64,000 bases of DNA from Haloplanus sp. CK5-1 (GCF_037201915.1 NZ_CP147505.1:124001-188000); one strand, 5' to 3'; counted from the first letter of the stretch, positions 35,513-44,557 are shown. A program made the numbers and translations. The notes: generated by a model not told the origin, from the letters alone.

Positions 35513-38455
35513 TTATTCGTCGCGCCGGGTGGCCAGCAGTGCCGCCGCCAGCAGCGCGATGACTGCGATGACTGCACCGAAGCCCGGCCCGCCGCCCTCC
35601 GTGGGCGTCGCCGTGTCGGTCGGTTCCGGCGTGTCCGTTGCCGTCGGCTCGGGCGTGTCCGTTGCCGTCGGTTCCGGCGTGTCCGTTGCCGTCGGTTCCG
35701 GCGTGTCCGTCGGTTCCGGCGTCGCAGTCTGGCGGTTCTGGACGATCTCTACGCTTTCGACGTCCTCGTTGAAGGCGTCGTCAGCCACGAGTTCGTACGT
35801 GCCAGTCTGGACGTCGTCGAGTTCGAGCGAGACCATGTACTGTCCGTCGTAGCCCCACTCGTCGGTCGTGCTCAGCGCGACCGAGTCGCCCTCGTCGGTG
35901 CTGAGCTCGACGGTGATCGAGTTGTCGTCCGGTCGCAGGTTGGTCGTCCCCGCGACGACCATCGTGTCGTCGACGGCGATCGGGTTGACGCCCGAGGCTT
36001 CAGCGCCCTCGGGGTAGACGCTCTGGATCGAGGTCGACGATTCCGCGAAGCGGAACTGCGCGTTGACGATCCGGTCGTCGCTCGCGACCGCTTCGACCGT
36101 CTGGTCGAGGAAGCGAGCGCGCATCTGGTCGCCCGTCAGACCCGAGCCAGACAGGTTGTCCTCGACGAAGTCCGCGAGGTTGCCGCTCGGGAGTTCGCCG
36201 TCGCCGTAGTCGCCGTCACGACCCGACGTCAGGATGTGAACGCTGGCCTGACCCGTCGCGAAGCCGTCGGGGCCGACGACGTTGACTTCGTCCTCTTCGA
36301 ACGTGTTGTCATCGTCGACCGAGATGGTCTCGTGGTTCGCGTTCCCGCGGTTGTCGAAGAACACCACGTCGACGTCCTGGTTACCCAGGGCGGTCCCCGA
36401 GATGTTCACGTCACCGTCTTCTTCGGCCACTTGGCCGCCGACGGTCTTGACGTTCGCGCTCAGCTCAGTGTCGACCACGCGGAGCGACGACTGGCTGCTC
36501 GTGCCCGTGTTGAACTCCGAGACCGGCACGGAGCTCTGGACGTTGTTGCTGCCACCCACGTCGGCCGTGTCGATCACGCCGAGTCGGTAGCTCCCGGGCA
36601 GCGAGAGGATGTTGTTGCCCGGCTCGTCGTCACCCTGCGAGAGGATGACGTCTTCCTTTTCGAACGTGTCGTCGGCGTCGACGCCGATCTCGCCGTCGGT
36701 GCCACTGCTGTCACCGTTCAGGTCGATCAGCTTGTATTCGCCGTCGCGGCGGATGTACAGCGACACGTCGTCGATGCCTTCCGAGGCGGTCCCGTTGACG
36801 TCGATTTCGCTGCCGACAACGTAGGTGTTGTCGGGCGTGTTGAGGGAGACGCTACCCTCTTCGACGGTCAGCGAGGGGTCGTCCTCGGAGCTGGCCGGGA
36901 GGTTCGGCACTTCGTCACCGGCCGCGTAGAGGTCGAGGTCGACGTCGGTCGTGTCGAGGTTCGTCGTGTCGACCTGTCCGCGCGCGATACCGGTGTCGTC
37001 GTCGATGGTCAGGTTCGCGTACGCGTAGTTGACGTCCGAGACGTCTGCACCGGACGGAAGAGGGTCACCGCTCTGGTAGACTTCCGTGTCGTTGACGACA
37101 ACGCCGACGGAGTCCGTGTCGCCGACCTGACCGAAGACGCGCCGTGCGTCGCCGATCGTGACGCCGTCACGGAGGTCGTCGGAGTCGATGGTGACGACGT
37201 GGTCCTGGCCCGCGTTCGAGCCGCGGACCGAGAAGGTCACGTCGTTCCCGCGCGTGACCGAGTCTTCGTCCAGGTCGAGCGTGACGTCGTCGTCACCGGT
37301 GACGGTGACGGTCGTCGACTCGACGGCCTGACCGAAGTCGAGGTCGTCGGAGCCGGCGACCTCGATGGTGTAGGTACCCGTCCCGAGGTCGGTGAAGTCG
37401 AGTTCCCAGCCGACGTCACCGTCGGTGCCGATACCCGACTTGATCGCGTTACCGGTCGCGTCGCGGTCGGAGATAGCGTCACCAGTGACATCGAGGCCGC
37501 CCTCGTTCTCGACGGTGAGTTCGAGGTCCTCGGCCTGCTCGTAGTTGTACGAGGCGTTGACCGAGAGGTCACCCGAGCCGCTCACGTCCGTTTCGCCTTC
37601 GGGGACGGAGCCGCCCGCGATGTCCTCGTCCTGACTGTTCAGGACTTCGAGGTCGTCGACCTGCGGTCGCAGGAGAGTCACACCAATGCCTGGTGTAGTG
37701 CCACGGAACTCGTTGGTCGGACCGTCGATGTCGTACTGGCCCGTAGCCCGATCCTGATCGATCGGGACGGTCAGCGTCTGACCTTCGGCGTCTCCGGTGA
37801 CACCAGTCAGGGAGCTCACATCGTCGCCGTCCGTGGCGACGAACGTGATGCCTTCCTCACCCTGGAAGACGGTCGCGCCGTCGTAGACGTCACCGCCACC
37901 GCTACCGGGGTCGGCGCGGGTGGTGATGTCCGAGACGGTCACACTTGCGAAGGCAGTGGAACCAAGCTCGTAGGTTGCGTCGTCGTTGTCGTCCACTGCA
38001 GCCGAGAGGTCGTAGGTGCCACTCGAAGCAGTGCTCCAGTCGATGGTAACGTCGGCAGTGACAGTAACGTCCGTGTCACCGCTGGTACCATCTTGTTGAG
38101 CGCCAGGTACAGTGACAGTAAACACACCGTCAGAGGTGGCAGCGTCACTGGTAGTAAGGGAAACACCTGACGAATTCTCTGCCGAGAGGGCAGAGACTCC
38201 GCTGATTGAACCAGCACCCGAACTCAGTTGGATCGGGTTACCTGCGCCGTCGGCAGTAACATTTGTAACCGTAAACTGTACCGTATGCGTTGTACTCGCT
38301 TGCCCAGCAACAGCGGGGTCCACCGAACCGTTGGTGATCCCGTCTGCTGGGGCCGCTGCAGCCGTTCCCGAGAGCGCCACGGTGCCAGCGAAGACGCTGA
38401 ACACCATGAGCGCCGCGAGAATGACTGCGCGGGCTTTGTCGTTATAGTCTGTCAT
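35513..38455 (-). CDS. S-layer-type surface glycoprotein with PGF-CTERM
   Basis: 980 aa. The N-terminal signal MTDYNDKARAVILAALMVFS ending TAAAA is the haloarchaeal surface-glycoprotein type. A long beta-sandwich, Thr/Ser/Asp-rich region with many N-x-S/T sequons follows. The C-terminus has PEPTATDT repeats (O-glycosylation-like), then GGGPGFG, a hydrophobic helix and RRDE, the PGF-CTERM signal for archaeosortase and lipid anchoring. It is likely the cell-wall S-layer protein or a close relative. ATG 38455 is chosen for the signal. Confidence 0.88.
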   Translation of the reverse strand: MTDYNDKARAVILAALMVFSVFAGTVALSGTAAAAPADGITNGSVDPAVAGQASTTHTVQFTVTNVTADGAGNPIQLSSGAGSISGVSALSAENSSGVSLTTSDAATSDGVFTVTVPGAQQDGTSGDTDVTVTADVTIDWSTASSGTYDLSAAVDDNDDATYELGSTAFASVTVSDITTRADPGSGGGDVYDGATVFQGEEGITFVATDGDDVSSLTGVTGDAEGQTLTVPIDQDRATGQYDIDGPTNEFRGTTPGIGVTLLRPQVDDLEVLNSQDEDIAGGSVPEGETDVSGSGDLSVNASYNYEQAEDLELTVENEGGLDVTGDAISDRDATGNAIKSGIGTDGDVGWELDFTDLGTGTYTIEVAGSDDLDFGQAVESTTVTVTGDDDVTLDLDEDSVTRGNDVTFSVRGSNAGQDHVVTIDSDDLRDGVTIGDARRVFGQVGDTDSVGVVVNDTEVYQSGDPLPSGADVSDVNYAYANLTIDDDTGIARGQVDTTNLDTTDVDLDLYAAGDEVPNLPASSEDDPSLTVEEGSVSLNTPDNTYVVGSEIDVNGTASEGIDDVSLYIRRDGEYKLIDLNGDSSGTDGEIGVDADDTFEKEDVILSQGDDEPGNNILSLPGSYRLGVIDTADVGGSNNVQSSVPVSEFNTGTSSQSSLRVVDTELSANVKTVGGQVAEEDGDVNISGTALGNQDVDVVFFDNRGNANHETISVDDDNTFEEDEVNVVGPDGFATGQASVHILTSGRDGDYGDGELPSGNLADFVEDNLSGSGLTGDQMRARFLDQTVEAVASDDRIVNAQFRFAESSTSIQSVYPEGAEASGVNPIAVDDTMVVAGTTNLRPDDNSITVELSTDEGDSVALSTTDEWGYDGQYMVSLELDDVQTGTYELVADDAFNEDVESVEIVQNRQTATPEPTDTPEPTATDTPEPTATDTPEPTATDTPEPTDTATPTEGGGPGFGAVIAVIALLAAALLATRRDE

Positions 38456-38563
38456 GTTTTGCGTTGTTGTCTGCATCGGCAATCCAGAGTCATTCTTTCA
38501 TGCCGGATTTGTGGTCTGGCACTGCGCCAACCACGGGTAGGGGTACTCAAAGGATACCGTGGG

Positions 38564-38573
38564 TATATTAAAT
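38564..38573 (-). promoter_or_regulatory. TATA box of the surface glycoprotein gene
   Basis: On the reverse strand ATTTAATATA lies about 110 bp upstream of the start codon, within an AT-rich patch unlike the surrounding DNA. It implies a fairly long 5' leader for the surface glycoprotein mRNA. No experimental start is available. Confidence 0.5.
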
Positions 38574-38704
38574 GTTTTGTGGTTGAACGCTGTGTATGGC
38601 GCATGTCAGACGCTCTCACGGAGGTATACGAATATGAGCCGTTCCACCAGACATAGGCAGATACGTTATGAAGACACCCGTCGTCAGGGAAAAATAGGAT
38701 ACCA

Positions 38705-39199
38705 ATGACAGAGTCCACTCTTGATCGACGTTACCTTGCGATACTGTTCGATACTGTAGGTACCATCCGTGTGAAAATTAAACAACGAGACGACCGCGCA
38801 GTCGGATACTCGCTTCGACCGCAACTCCGAGTGGGACGGCCCAATTCGCGACGGTCAATCATTGACGCCCTCGCAACGTACTGTGAGGACAACGCAATTC
38901 ACTACCGAATCGAAGAGCGGACGAGTCGGGACTCAGTACGGCTTGTTGTCTCGGGAATCTCGAATAGCAAGCAATTGCTGACTGCATTTCGGCCCGATAT
39001 GATTCAACAAGCCGATGCCGTAGCGATCATGTTGGATGAGATTATCCCATCGCTTGAAGCTGGCAAGCAGGGCTCGAAAGAGGGCATGCTTGAGATTATG
39101 GGGTCTGTTGATCGGTTGCGAGCGACACTCCGCCACAAAGAAGATCGCAAATACGACAAGGCCTATTTTGAGTCCGAGTGGGCGGATGAGGTAGCGTAG
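38705..39199 (+). CDS. LAGLIDADG-like domain protein
   Basis: 164 aa. YLAILFDTVGTIRVKI and the repeat-like YCEDNAIHYRIEERTSRDSV match the haloarchaeal family distantly related to LAGLIDADG homing endonucleases (YLAGLxDTDGT). The expected second acidic residue in the first helix is replaced (FDTVGT), so catalysis is doubtful. Probably a nucleic-acid-binding or degenerate nuclease protein. Confidence 0.65.
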   Translation: MTESTLDRRYLAILFDTVGTIRVKIKQRDDRAVGYSLRPQLRVGRPNSRRSIIDALATYCEDNAIHYRIEERTSRDSVRLVVSGISNSKQLLTAFRPDMIQQADAVAIMLDEIIPSLEAGKQGSKEGMLEIMGSVDRLRATLRHKEDRKYDKAYFESEWADEVA

Positions 39200-39279
39200 T
39201 CAGCGCAGGCGACATTGTCAGCAGGGTGGCCCTCCGACGTACGTTCCGGCCAAATTTCAGGCCACCCGGGCCATCGTCC

Positions 39280-39471
39280 TCAAAGAACGCAGATCTCGAA
39301 CTTCTCTTCGTCCTCGTCAAAATCGATCGCGACGTGATCGCCTTTCTCTGCCCCCAACTGTTCGAGATCGTCTCGAGGGAGTGAGACACCGAGGGTCCCA
39401 CAACTGTTCAGGTCCTGCAGTTGGCGCGTGTCGCCACCATCTGAGAGTATCTCGATGAAAGTTTCGTCCAT
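39280..39471 (-). CDS. AbrB/SpoVT-like small DNA-binding protein
   Basis: 63 aa. LNSCGTLGVSLPRDDLEQLGAEKGDHVAID is the swapped-hairpin AbrB fold core. Members are antitoxins or transcription regulators. No toxin gene is adjacent. Confidence 0.7.
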   Translation of the reverse strand: MDETFIEILSDGGDTRQLQDLNSCGTLGVSLPRDDLEQLGAEKGDHVAIDFDEDEEKFEICVL

Positions 39472-39633
39472 ACAGATCTGATACTGTCCAATCTACATAA
39501 TCTCTCCCCAGTGTGAACACCGTTCATACTGTGAAACCATAACAACTCTGATATGTTTTAACAAATAGTACTGAGCGTGTCATAGAAGAGTTCACATGGC
39601 TCGCTGAATCAGCTTAGACAAATTGAAACCGTC

Positions 39634-39648
39634 GTGCACTTGGTGCAC
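39634..39648. repeat. GTGCAC-N3-GTGCAC palindrome upstream of RHH copy 2
   Basis: GTGCACTTGGTGCAC, the equivalent of 6792-6806, located 22 bp before the start codon at 39671. Confidence 0.6.
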
Positions 39649-39670
39649 GCTGTTCTTAGATGTTTTAGCT

Positions 39671-39871
39671 ATGGCAAAAGAAAAGTTCGGAGTCGCTGTT
39701 GACGAGGAAATCGTGCGAGAAGTGGATGAACTGGTCGCTGAGTGTGACGACCTCGGAGCCAGCCGCTCCGAGACCGTCGAAGCCATCCTCACAGCGTTCG
39801 TTCACTCCGAGACGAACCACGCTGAACGGGTGCGAGAAATCATTATTCGGAGACGAAAGGGAAATCTCTGA
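39671..39871 (+). CDS. ribbon-helix-helix protein of the 404-bp element, copy 2
   Basis: 66 aa, identical to the protein encoded at 6569-6769. Palindromes GTGCAC-N3-GTGCAC at 39634-39648 and 39887-39901 bracket it as in copy 1. Confidence 0.7.
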   Translation: MAKEKFGVAVDEEIVREVDELVAECDDLGASRSETVEAILTAFVHSETNHAERVREIIIRRRKGNL

Positions 39872-39886
39872 CTGGTTTTGAACTCC

Positions 39887-39901
39887 GTGCACTGAGTGCA
39901 C
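39887..39901. repeat. GTGCAC-N3-GTGCAC palindrome downstream of RHH copy 2
   Basis: GTGCACTGAGTGCAC, the equivalent of 6539-6553, located 15 bp after the stop codon at 39871. Confidence 0.6.
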
Positions 39902-40047
39902 GTACTTCTAAGCTAATAACCCACTATAATAGTAATCAAACTGACTATAGTGTGTGAAGAGTTCTATGACACGCTCAATAGTACTCGGAATATTGGCTCA
40001 TCGGGCCGCTGCCGGGCCCGAGTACCCCTACCCGCTCGGGAGGGAAG

Positions 40048-40057
40048 ACAGGTGATT
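40048..40057. other. possible left attachment core of the 40-55 kb element
   Basis: ACAGGTGATT occurs here, 45 bp before the first gene of the element, and again at 55260-55269, 52 bp after the integrase. A 10-bp match between two such windows could be chance (of order one in a hundred). Confidence 0.25.
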
Positions 40058-40101
40058 TCGGACGAACTCGCCCCAAAAGGGCACGACGGGAGGGTCGCCC
40101 G

Positions 40102-40218
40102 ATGAGCAGCGGCGACTGGGAGAGCTACCAGCATCACGACGCTGGCAAGCAGGCCCACGAAGGCCGGCTCAGAACTGCACTCCGGCGGATCAGCGAGCGA
40201 GTGCGGGGTGATAGATGA
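40102..40218 (+). CDS. short basic protein, first gene of the 40-55 kb element
   Basis: 38 aa (MSSGDWESYQHHDAGKQ start, ending SERVRGDR). It is too short to classify. It is supported by the ATGA overlap with the next gene (40215-40218), which begins a series of more than ten such overlaps. Confidence 0.5.
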   Translation: MSSGDWESYQHHDAGKQAHEGRLRTALRRISERVRGDR

Positions 40219-40442
40219 GCAGTAGCTATCGCCACACGGTCTTCAGCGCCGCGAAAGAGCGCTGGCCGCTGGGCAGCCTCGGCACCGGCTTGCTGGGGGT
40301 CTACGTCGCGATCATCCCGGCGGTCGGACTCGCGCCGGCCGGCGACCTCCTGATCGTCGTGCTCGCGTCACTGTTGGTGATCGCGAGCACGCATCTCGCG
40401 CGGGCCGAAGGCCGGCGCGCGTACCTGGAGGCCGAGCGATGA
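40215..40442 (+). CDS. small two-helix membrane protein
   Basis: 75 aa. GTGLLGVYVAIIPAVGLA and DLLIVVLASLLVIASTHLA are two transmembrane helices joined by a short turn, with basic ends. It overlaps both neighbours by ATGA. Size and topology would suit a small virion membrane protein; this is inference. Confidence 0.65.
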   Translation: MSSSYRHTVFSAAKERWPLGSLGTGLLGVYVAIIPAVGLAPAGDLLIVVLASLLVIASTHLARAEGRRAYLEAER

Positions 40443-40597
40443 CGCGGCGTAACGGCGAGGTAGCGGTCAAGCGGGACGGCCACGTGCACGCAGTCGCCGC
40501 GCCGGAACTCTCCGGGCCGATCAACGTCGACGTCGACGCACTGCTGTTGCGGAAACGGGGCGGTTGGGGCACCCGGCTCGAGGAGGTCCCAGAGTGA
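40439..40597 (+). CDS. short soluble protein
   Basis: 52 aa, MTRRNGEVAVKRDGHVHAVA and on to TRLEEVPE. It shares ATGA with the previous gene and GTGA with the next. Unknown. Confidence 0.5.
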   Translation: MTRRNGEVAVKRDGHVHAVAAPELSGPINVDVDALLLRKRGGWGTRLEEVPE

Positions 40598-41157
40598 TCG
40601 TCAGCGCATCGGTGTTCCTTGGAGCTCTCGTCGCCGGAATGGCGCTCAAGATGCGCCTGTCTTCACCTATCGATCGGGTGTTCGATTTCATAGACAGAGC
40701 GTTCACGGCGCGCTATCCAGCTTGGGGTGGCTTGACCGCCTTCAGCACGCTGGCGTTCCTGTGGATGGGAGTTTACGTGCTCCCTCCAGATGGCGGGGGC
40801 GCTGTCATCGATCTGCTGTGGATCGTGATGTTGGTAGCGATCCCACTGGCCGCCTACGGCGCATCCTCTGCGTTCGTCGAGATCGGAGTCGGCTGGGTCA
40901 GGCAAACCGGGATGTCGGTCTGCGGGGCGTACCTGAGCCTCGTTGCCCACGTCGCTTGGGTGTTCAACGCGGGTTGGACGCCGTCGTTGACTGATCCCGC
41001 AAGTCGGCAACTCATCCTCGATTCGGGTGCCTTCGTGTGGTATAGTCTCGCGCTCGCCTTCGCCTCGATCGTCGTGGTCGCCGGCGGTGGCGGAGCGCTT
41101 GACCGCGCGGTCACCGCCTTTCAGCGCGCAACGGGCCGCCAGGAGGCTGTGCCGTGA
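40594..41157 (+). CDS. membrane protein with about five helices
   Basis: 187 aa from GTG 40594, overlapping the stop of the previous gene as GTGA. Hydrophobic stretches include SASVFLGALVAGMAL, LTAFSTLAFLWMGVYVL, VIDLLWIVMLVAIPLAAYG, MSVCGAYLSLVAHVAWVF and LALAFASIVVVAGGGG. No transporter signature is visible. Unknown role. Confidence 0.6.
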   Translation: MIVSASVFLGALVAGMALKMRLSSPIDRVFDFIDRAFTARYPAWGGLTAFSTLAFLWMGVYVLPPDGGGAVIDLLWIVMLVAIPLAAYGASSAFVEIGVGWVRQTGMSVCGAYLSLVAHVAWVFNAGWTPSLTDPASRQLILDSGAFVWYSLALAFASIVVVAGGGGALDRAVTAFQRATGRQEAVP

Positions 41158-41300
41158 CCGGGCCGACCGGCATCGCCGTCTCGGACGCGTTCGCGGACTA
41201 CCTCGAGGACCTCCGCCGGACGGTCCACTTCCCGCGCTGTGCATCGCTCAGACAGAATAGGGGCACGCCCAGCCCGAACCCGGGCTTCAGACTTTCATGA
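41154..41300 (+). CDS. short ORF bridging to the first secreted protein
   Basis: 48 aa from GTG 41154, overlapping the previous stop (GTGA) and sharing ATGA with the next start. The second half is Pro/Arg-rich and resembles untranslated sequence, so it may be chance. Listed because both junctions fit the local pattern. Confidence 0.3.
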   Translation: MTGPTGIAVSDAFADYLEDLRRTVHFPRCASLRQNRGTPSPNPGFRLS

Positions 41301-42799
41301 ACACTACGAAACTCAAAGCAGTGCTGTTCGCCGCCATCATGGTCACGTCCGTGTTCGCGGGCGTGATGGGTGCGGCGACGGCCCAAAGCGACACACCGGA
41401 CGCACCGGGCGTCCAGACTGAAGGTACCGTCACGATCGACTCTCACAACACGACCTGGGACTCCCCACTCCACTACGAGAACGATAACGGGGAGGTCGTC
41501 GCACTTGACGGCCACGTCAACGCCTCGCAGGACAACCCCTATCGGTTCGACGTCTCGCACGTCGAGTTCGGGGACGCCGACGAGTTCCCGCACAGTGATG
41601 CGGACATCTCGTGGTACAACGAGTCCCGATGGACGGTCGGCGGATCGGCCTCCGCGAAGGGCTCGGTCGCCGAGACGACCACCGAGGGTACGCCCGCTCT
41701 CGAGGTCGCGACCGACGACTCGATGACCTCGGGCGACACCGTCCAGGTCACGTTCGACGACGTCGACATCAGCAGCGACGTCCAAAAGAAGCACCTCGCA
41801 ACGGCGCTGAACGTGCCGGCGCTCGACTCGGGCGCTGAAGTGCAGATCCGCGCCGAGGAAGCGGACGGCGACTACGTGCGCGCTGTGATCAACTCCTCCG
41901 CATCGGGCGAGGACACGATCGCGAACTCGACGGGCGACGGCCGGCTCTACCAGCGTCAGATGGGTCAGATGACGGTTTACGGCACTGGTGACGGCACGCT
42001 CTCGAACATCGACTCGGTGACCGTCCAGATCACCGACGCCGACGCGACTGTCGAGATGACGATGCTGAATCTCGACAAGATGGGGACGTACACCTACGGT
42101 GAGACTCGCGAGGACACCGACGACGATGATGAACTCGAGACGACCCAGATCACCGAGCGCAAGGACGCGGGCGCGGTCGAAGTCCACTCGCTCGACACGC
42201 TGGGCGACTCGATCCGCGGCTCGAGCGGCGCGACGGTCCACGGCCTCACGATGGACGTCATCAAAGAGGTCGAGGACGTCGACCCGGACGACATCGAGTA
42301 CAACCTAACGGAGACCGACGACCGACCGGGCTACCACGGCACGGCGACGCTGTGGATCCCGACCGGCGTCGAGTCCGCGTACGAACTCGGCTGGACGGGC
42401 CTCTCGACGACGGCCGAGCAGGCCTACCTCGAGGACCGCTACCTCGCCGTCGAGTACGCTGAGGGTGTCGGTGACACGAACCCGCAGGACGTCGGCTCCT
42501 GGACGGATCAGACTGGCATGTTCAGCGAAGAGGGCACGGTCCACTCGATCGACGACACGATCCAGCCGGGCCAGACCAACTACGTGCGCGTCTCGCTACG
42601 GCTCCAAGAGAGCGAGTTCAACACGCTCCGGAACACGCTGGAGTCGCTCGGAGAGGACGTTGAGGGCGGCGTCGGCATGGGGCCCGGTAGCGGAGGCGGC
42701 GGTCCGATCAGCTTCGTCCAGGGCGTCTTCGGTTCGATCGTCGCAGTCGTGGCCGGACTGTTCGCCAAGGCTCGAGGCTGGATTCCGGGGATGGGGTAA
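41297..42799 (+). CDS. secreted, C-terminally membrane-anchored protein (spike-like candidate)
   Basis: 500 aa. A signal peptide (KLKAVLFAAIMVTSVFAGV, cleavage near AATAQS) is followed by a Thr/Asp-rich extracellular domain with several N-x-S/T sequons and a C-terminal Gly-rich linker and helix (FVQGVFGSIVAVVAGLFA). Size and topology match spike proteins of haloarchaeal pleomorphic viruses, but I recognise no sequence homologue. Confidence 0.7.
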   Translation: MNTTKLKAVLFAAIMVTSVFAGVMGAATAQSDTPDAPGVQTEGTVTIDSHNTTWDSPLHYENDNGEVVALDGHVNASQDNPYRFDVSHVEFGDADEFPHSDADISWYNESRWTVGGSASAKGSVAETTTEGTPALEVATDDSMTSGDTVQVTFDDVDISSDVQKKHLATALNVPALDSGAEVQIRAEEADGDYVRAVINSSASGEDTIANSTGDGRLYQRQMGQMTVYGTGDGTLSNIDSVTVQITDADATVEMTMLNLDKMGTYTYGETREDTDDDDELETTQITERKDAGAVEVHSLDTLGDSIRGSSGATVHGLTMDVIKEVEDVDPDDIEYNLTETDDRPGYHGTATLWIPTGVESAYELGWTGLSTTAEQAYLEDRYLAVEYAEGVGDTNPQDVGSWTDQTGMFSEEGTVHSIDDTIQPGQTNYVRVSLRLQESEFNTLRNTLESLGEDVEGGVGMGPGSGGGGPISFVQGVFGSIVAVVAGLFAKARGWIPGMG

Positions 42800-42802
42800 C
42801 GG

Positions 42803-43252
42803 ATGTCCGCCTCTGGCCCCGGAAAGTGGTCGAGCCGCCTTGAGAAGATCGCCAACATCGAGGGCGGCTCGTTGACCAACGTCGTGCCCAAGGCGGCGCT
42901 GCTGCCGATCATCGCGGCGCTGGCGTCGCTCGCAGACTTGGTCGGGGCGGTGCTCGGCATCCCGATCAACATCGCGAGTGCGTTCGGCGAGGGCTTGGCG
43001 TCGGTCGCAACCGCGCTGACCGGCGGGTCCGGGCAGATCCTCCAGGCAGGAGCGACCGAGAGCGCAGAGAGTCTCACCTCTGGCGTGTGGGCGCAGTTCG
43101 GCCCGTTCACGTTCCCGCTCGCGGTCGGAATCATCGCAGTGACAGCCTACATCTTCGCTCAGGGCCGGTCCCAGGAGGAGACGGGGAACTTCTTCTGGTT
43201 TATCCCCGACTTGCCCGGCCCCCTCGGGGCGGAAGAGGAGGACGAGGATTGA
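42803..43252 (+). CDS. membrane protein of the element
   Basis: 149 aa. Two hydrophobic regions (AALLPIIAALASLADLVGAV with a following amphipathic stretch; FTFPLAVGIIAVTAYIF) and an acidic C-terminus. It follows the spike-like gene by 3 bp. Confidence 0.6.
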   Translation: MSASGPGKWSSRLEKIANIEGGSLTNVVPKAALLPIIAALASLADLVGAVLGIPINIASAFGEGLASVATALTGGSGQILQAGATESAESLTSGVWAQFGPFTFPLAVGIIAVTAYIFAQGRSQEETGNFFWFIPDLPGPLGAEEEDED

Positions 43253-43253
43253 G

Positions 43254-43343
43254 ATGGAGTCGTCCTCGCGCGGCCTTCGTGGGGGTAACCTGCGTACCTC
43301 GAAGGGCGACGAGCGACGGCTGCACCGATGGAGGCGCGCGTGA
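43254..43343 (+). CDS. very short basic ORF
   Basis: 29 aa, Arg-rich (LRGGNLRTSKGDERRLHRWR). It starts 1 bp after the previous stop, and its last base is the first base of the next ATG (43343). It may be a leader ORF rather than a functional protein. Confidence 0.3.
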   Translation: MESSSRGLRGGNLRTSKGDERRLHRWRRA

Positions 43344-43705
43344 TGAGCAGCAACGAGGGCGCTGTGACAGACTCAGAGTCACTGACGACGAACAACGGCA
43401 CCTGGATCAACTGGGGCCGGCTCGTGACGGTCGCGATCGGGTTCCTGTCGACTGTGTGGTACTCCAACATCGCGCAAGTAGTCGGTTCGGTAATCGCGGT
43501 GCCGGTCAACCTCGCTCGATCGATTGGAGACCAGGCCGGACGCGTTACCGAGCAGTTCGTCTCGACGATTCCAGTTGGGTTGCGAGCCTCGTTCCAGCCG
43601 GCCGCGGATACGATCGGTTCGTTGGGCGCATTCGCACTGCCGGCGGCGGTCTTGGTTGTCACGCTGGTCGCGTACGTCGTCGCACGGGGGTTAAACGATG
43701 GCTGA
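43343..43705 (+). CDS. membrane protein of the element
   Basis: 120 aa. WGRLVTVAIGFLSTVWYSNI and ALPAAVLVVTLVAYVVARGL are two hydrophobic helices separated by an amphipathic region (AQVVGSVIAVPVNLARSIG). The start could instead be ATG 43328 (MEARV). The end overlaps the next gene by 8 bp. Confidence 0.6.
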   Translation: MSSNEGAVTDSESLTTNNGTWINWGRLVTVAIGFLSTVWYSNIAQVVGSVIAVPVNLARSIGDQAGRVTEQFVSTIPVGLRASFQPAADTIGSLGAFALPAAVLVVTLVAYVVARGLNDG

Positions 43706-44243
43706 GGACGGTGGTGGTGGCGGCTTCTCTCGCGATGACCTCGAGTCGTTGCTTCCGGATTTCATCTTCTACGATTCGGTGGCACGACTTGGCGAGCAGG
43801 TCAGAAACGCCGGCGGCCCGGTCCGCTGGGTCCGCCAGCGGATCGTCGAGTACGTCCTCGGCGCCGTGGCGGCGCTCATCTTCGGCGTCGCCGATGTCAT
43901 CGACCAAATGTGGGGAATCGTCATCATGGCGATCGATCAGGCCGGCGCCGCAGTCCCTCAGAGCGTCCAGTCAGCCGGCACCGGTCTCGTTGTGGTCATC
44001 GGCGACTTCCACACTGCAGTCGTGGGCGTCGCGACGGTCGCCGGTCCAGCGAGCCCGATCATCGTGGTCGGCATCTACGCCGTCACGTTGTCGCTCGTCT
44101 TCATCGCTCTTCGAGCGGCGGCCCCTGCACTCACGGACCTCTTGGGATCGGTCCCGGTCATCGGGAGCGTCCTTGACGCGCTGCTCACGTTCGCGATCCA
44201 ACTGTCCGACCGCGTGGTCGCGTTCCTCGGAGGTGACGGATAA
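43698..44243 (+). CDS. membrane protein of the element
   Basis: 181 aa. Hydrophobic stretches YVLGAVAALIFGVADVI, VVVIGDFHTAVVGVATVAG and IIVVGIYAVTLSLVFIALRA are followed by an amphipathic C-terminus. It overlaps both neighbours. Unknown. Confidence 0.6.
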   Translation: MAEDGGGGGFSRDDLESLLPDFIFYDSVARLGEQVRNAGGPVRWVRQRIVEYVLGAVAALIFGVADVIDQMWGIVIMAIDQAGAAVPQSVQSAGTGLVVVIGDFHTAVVGVATVAGPASPIIVVGIYAVTLSLVFIALRAAAPALTDLLGSVPVIGSVLDALLTFAIQLSDRVVAFLGGDG

Positions 44244-44557
44244 TGGCTGAACTGTCGCTGCGAGAGGTCGTCGGCCATCCCGCCTCGAAGGCAACAGCGG
44301 TGGTCGGACTCCTCGGTGGGTTGCTCAACCTGCCGGTCCTGGGAGCGATCTGGGCCGGCCTGTGGACGCAACTCCCGACGGTGTTCACGGTCACGAGCAT
44401 TTTCGGGTTCACGGTCGCGCCGGAGTTGAGCTTCATCCCGACCCAAACGGCGAAGGTCGTCGCGCTGCTGGTCGCTGGGCTGTACGTCCTCAAAAAGCTC
44501 CTCGACGTGCTTCGCGGCGTGCGAACACGCATCAACGACGCGGGTTCAAACACATGA
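44243..44557 (+). CDS. small membrane protein of the element
   Basis: 104 aa with two or three hydrophobic helices (ATAVVGLLGGLLNLPVLGAI, AKVVALLVAGLYVLKKLL) and a basic C-terminus (RGVRTRIND). Small two-helix proteins of this type form the shell of spindle-shaped and pleomorphic archaeal viruses; no homology is claimed. Confidence 0.6.
   Translation: MAELSLREVVGHPASKATAVVGLLGGLLNLPVLGAIWAGLWTQLPTVFTVTSIFGFTVAPELSFIPTQTAKVVALLVAGLYVLKKLLDVLRGVRTRINDAGSNT

Larger units (their letters stand above)
39573..39976. mobile_element. 404-bp terminal-inverted-repeat element, copy 2
   Basis: Same length, ends, RHH gene and palindromes as the copy at 6464-6867, in the opposite orientation. The repeated AATAGTACT flanks it (39564-39572 and 39977-39985), a 9-bp target duplication against 6 bp for copy 1. 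The encoded protein is residue-identical, so the copies moved recently. It lies just before the 40-55 kb element. Confidence 0.88.

Noticed and set aside
35640-35715. Short tandem repeats that might suggest a CRISPR array
   Set aside because: They encode the Pro/Glu/Thr stalk (PEPTATDT) of the surface glycoprotein and have no spacers. No CRISPR array is seen elsewhere in the window.
36236-38170. 644-codon rightward frame antisense to the surface glycoprotein
   Set aside because: Low-complexity shadow of the real leftward gene, without domain features.
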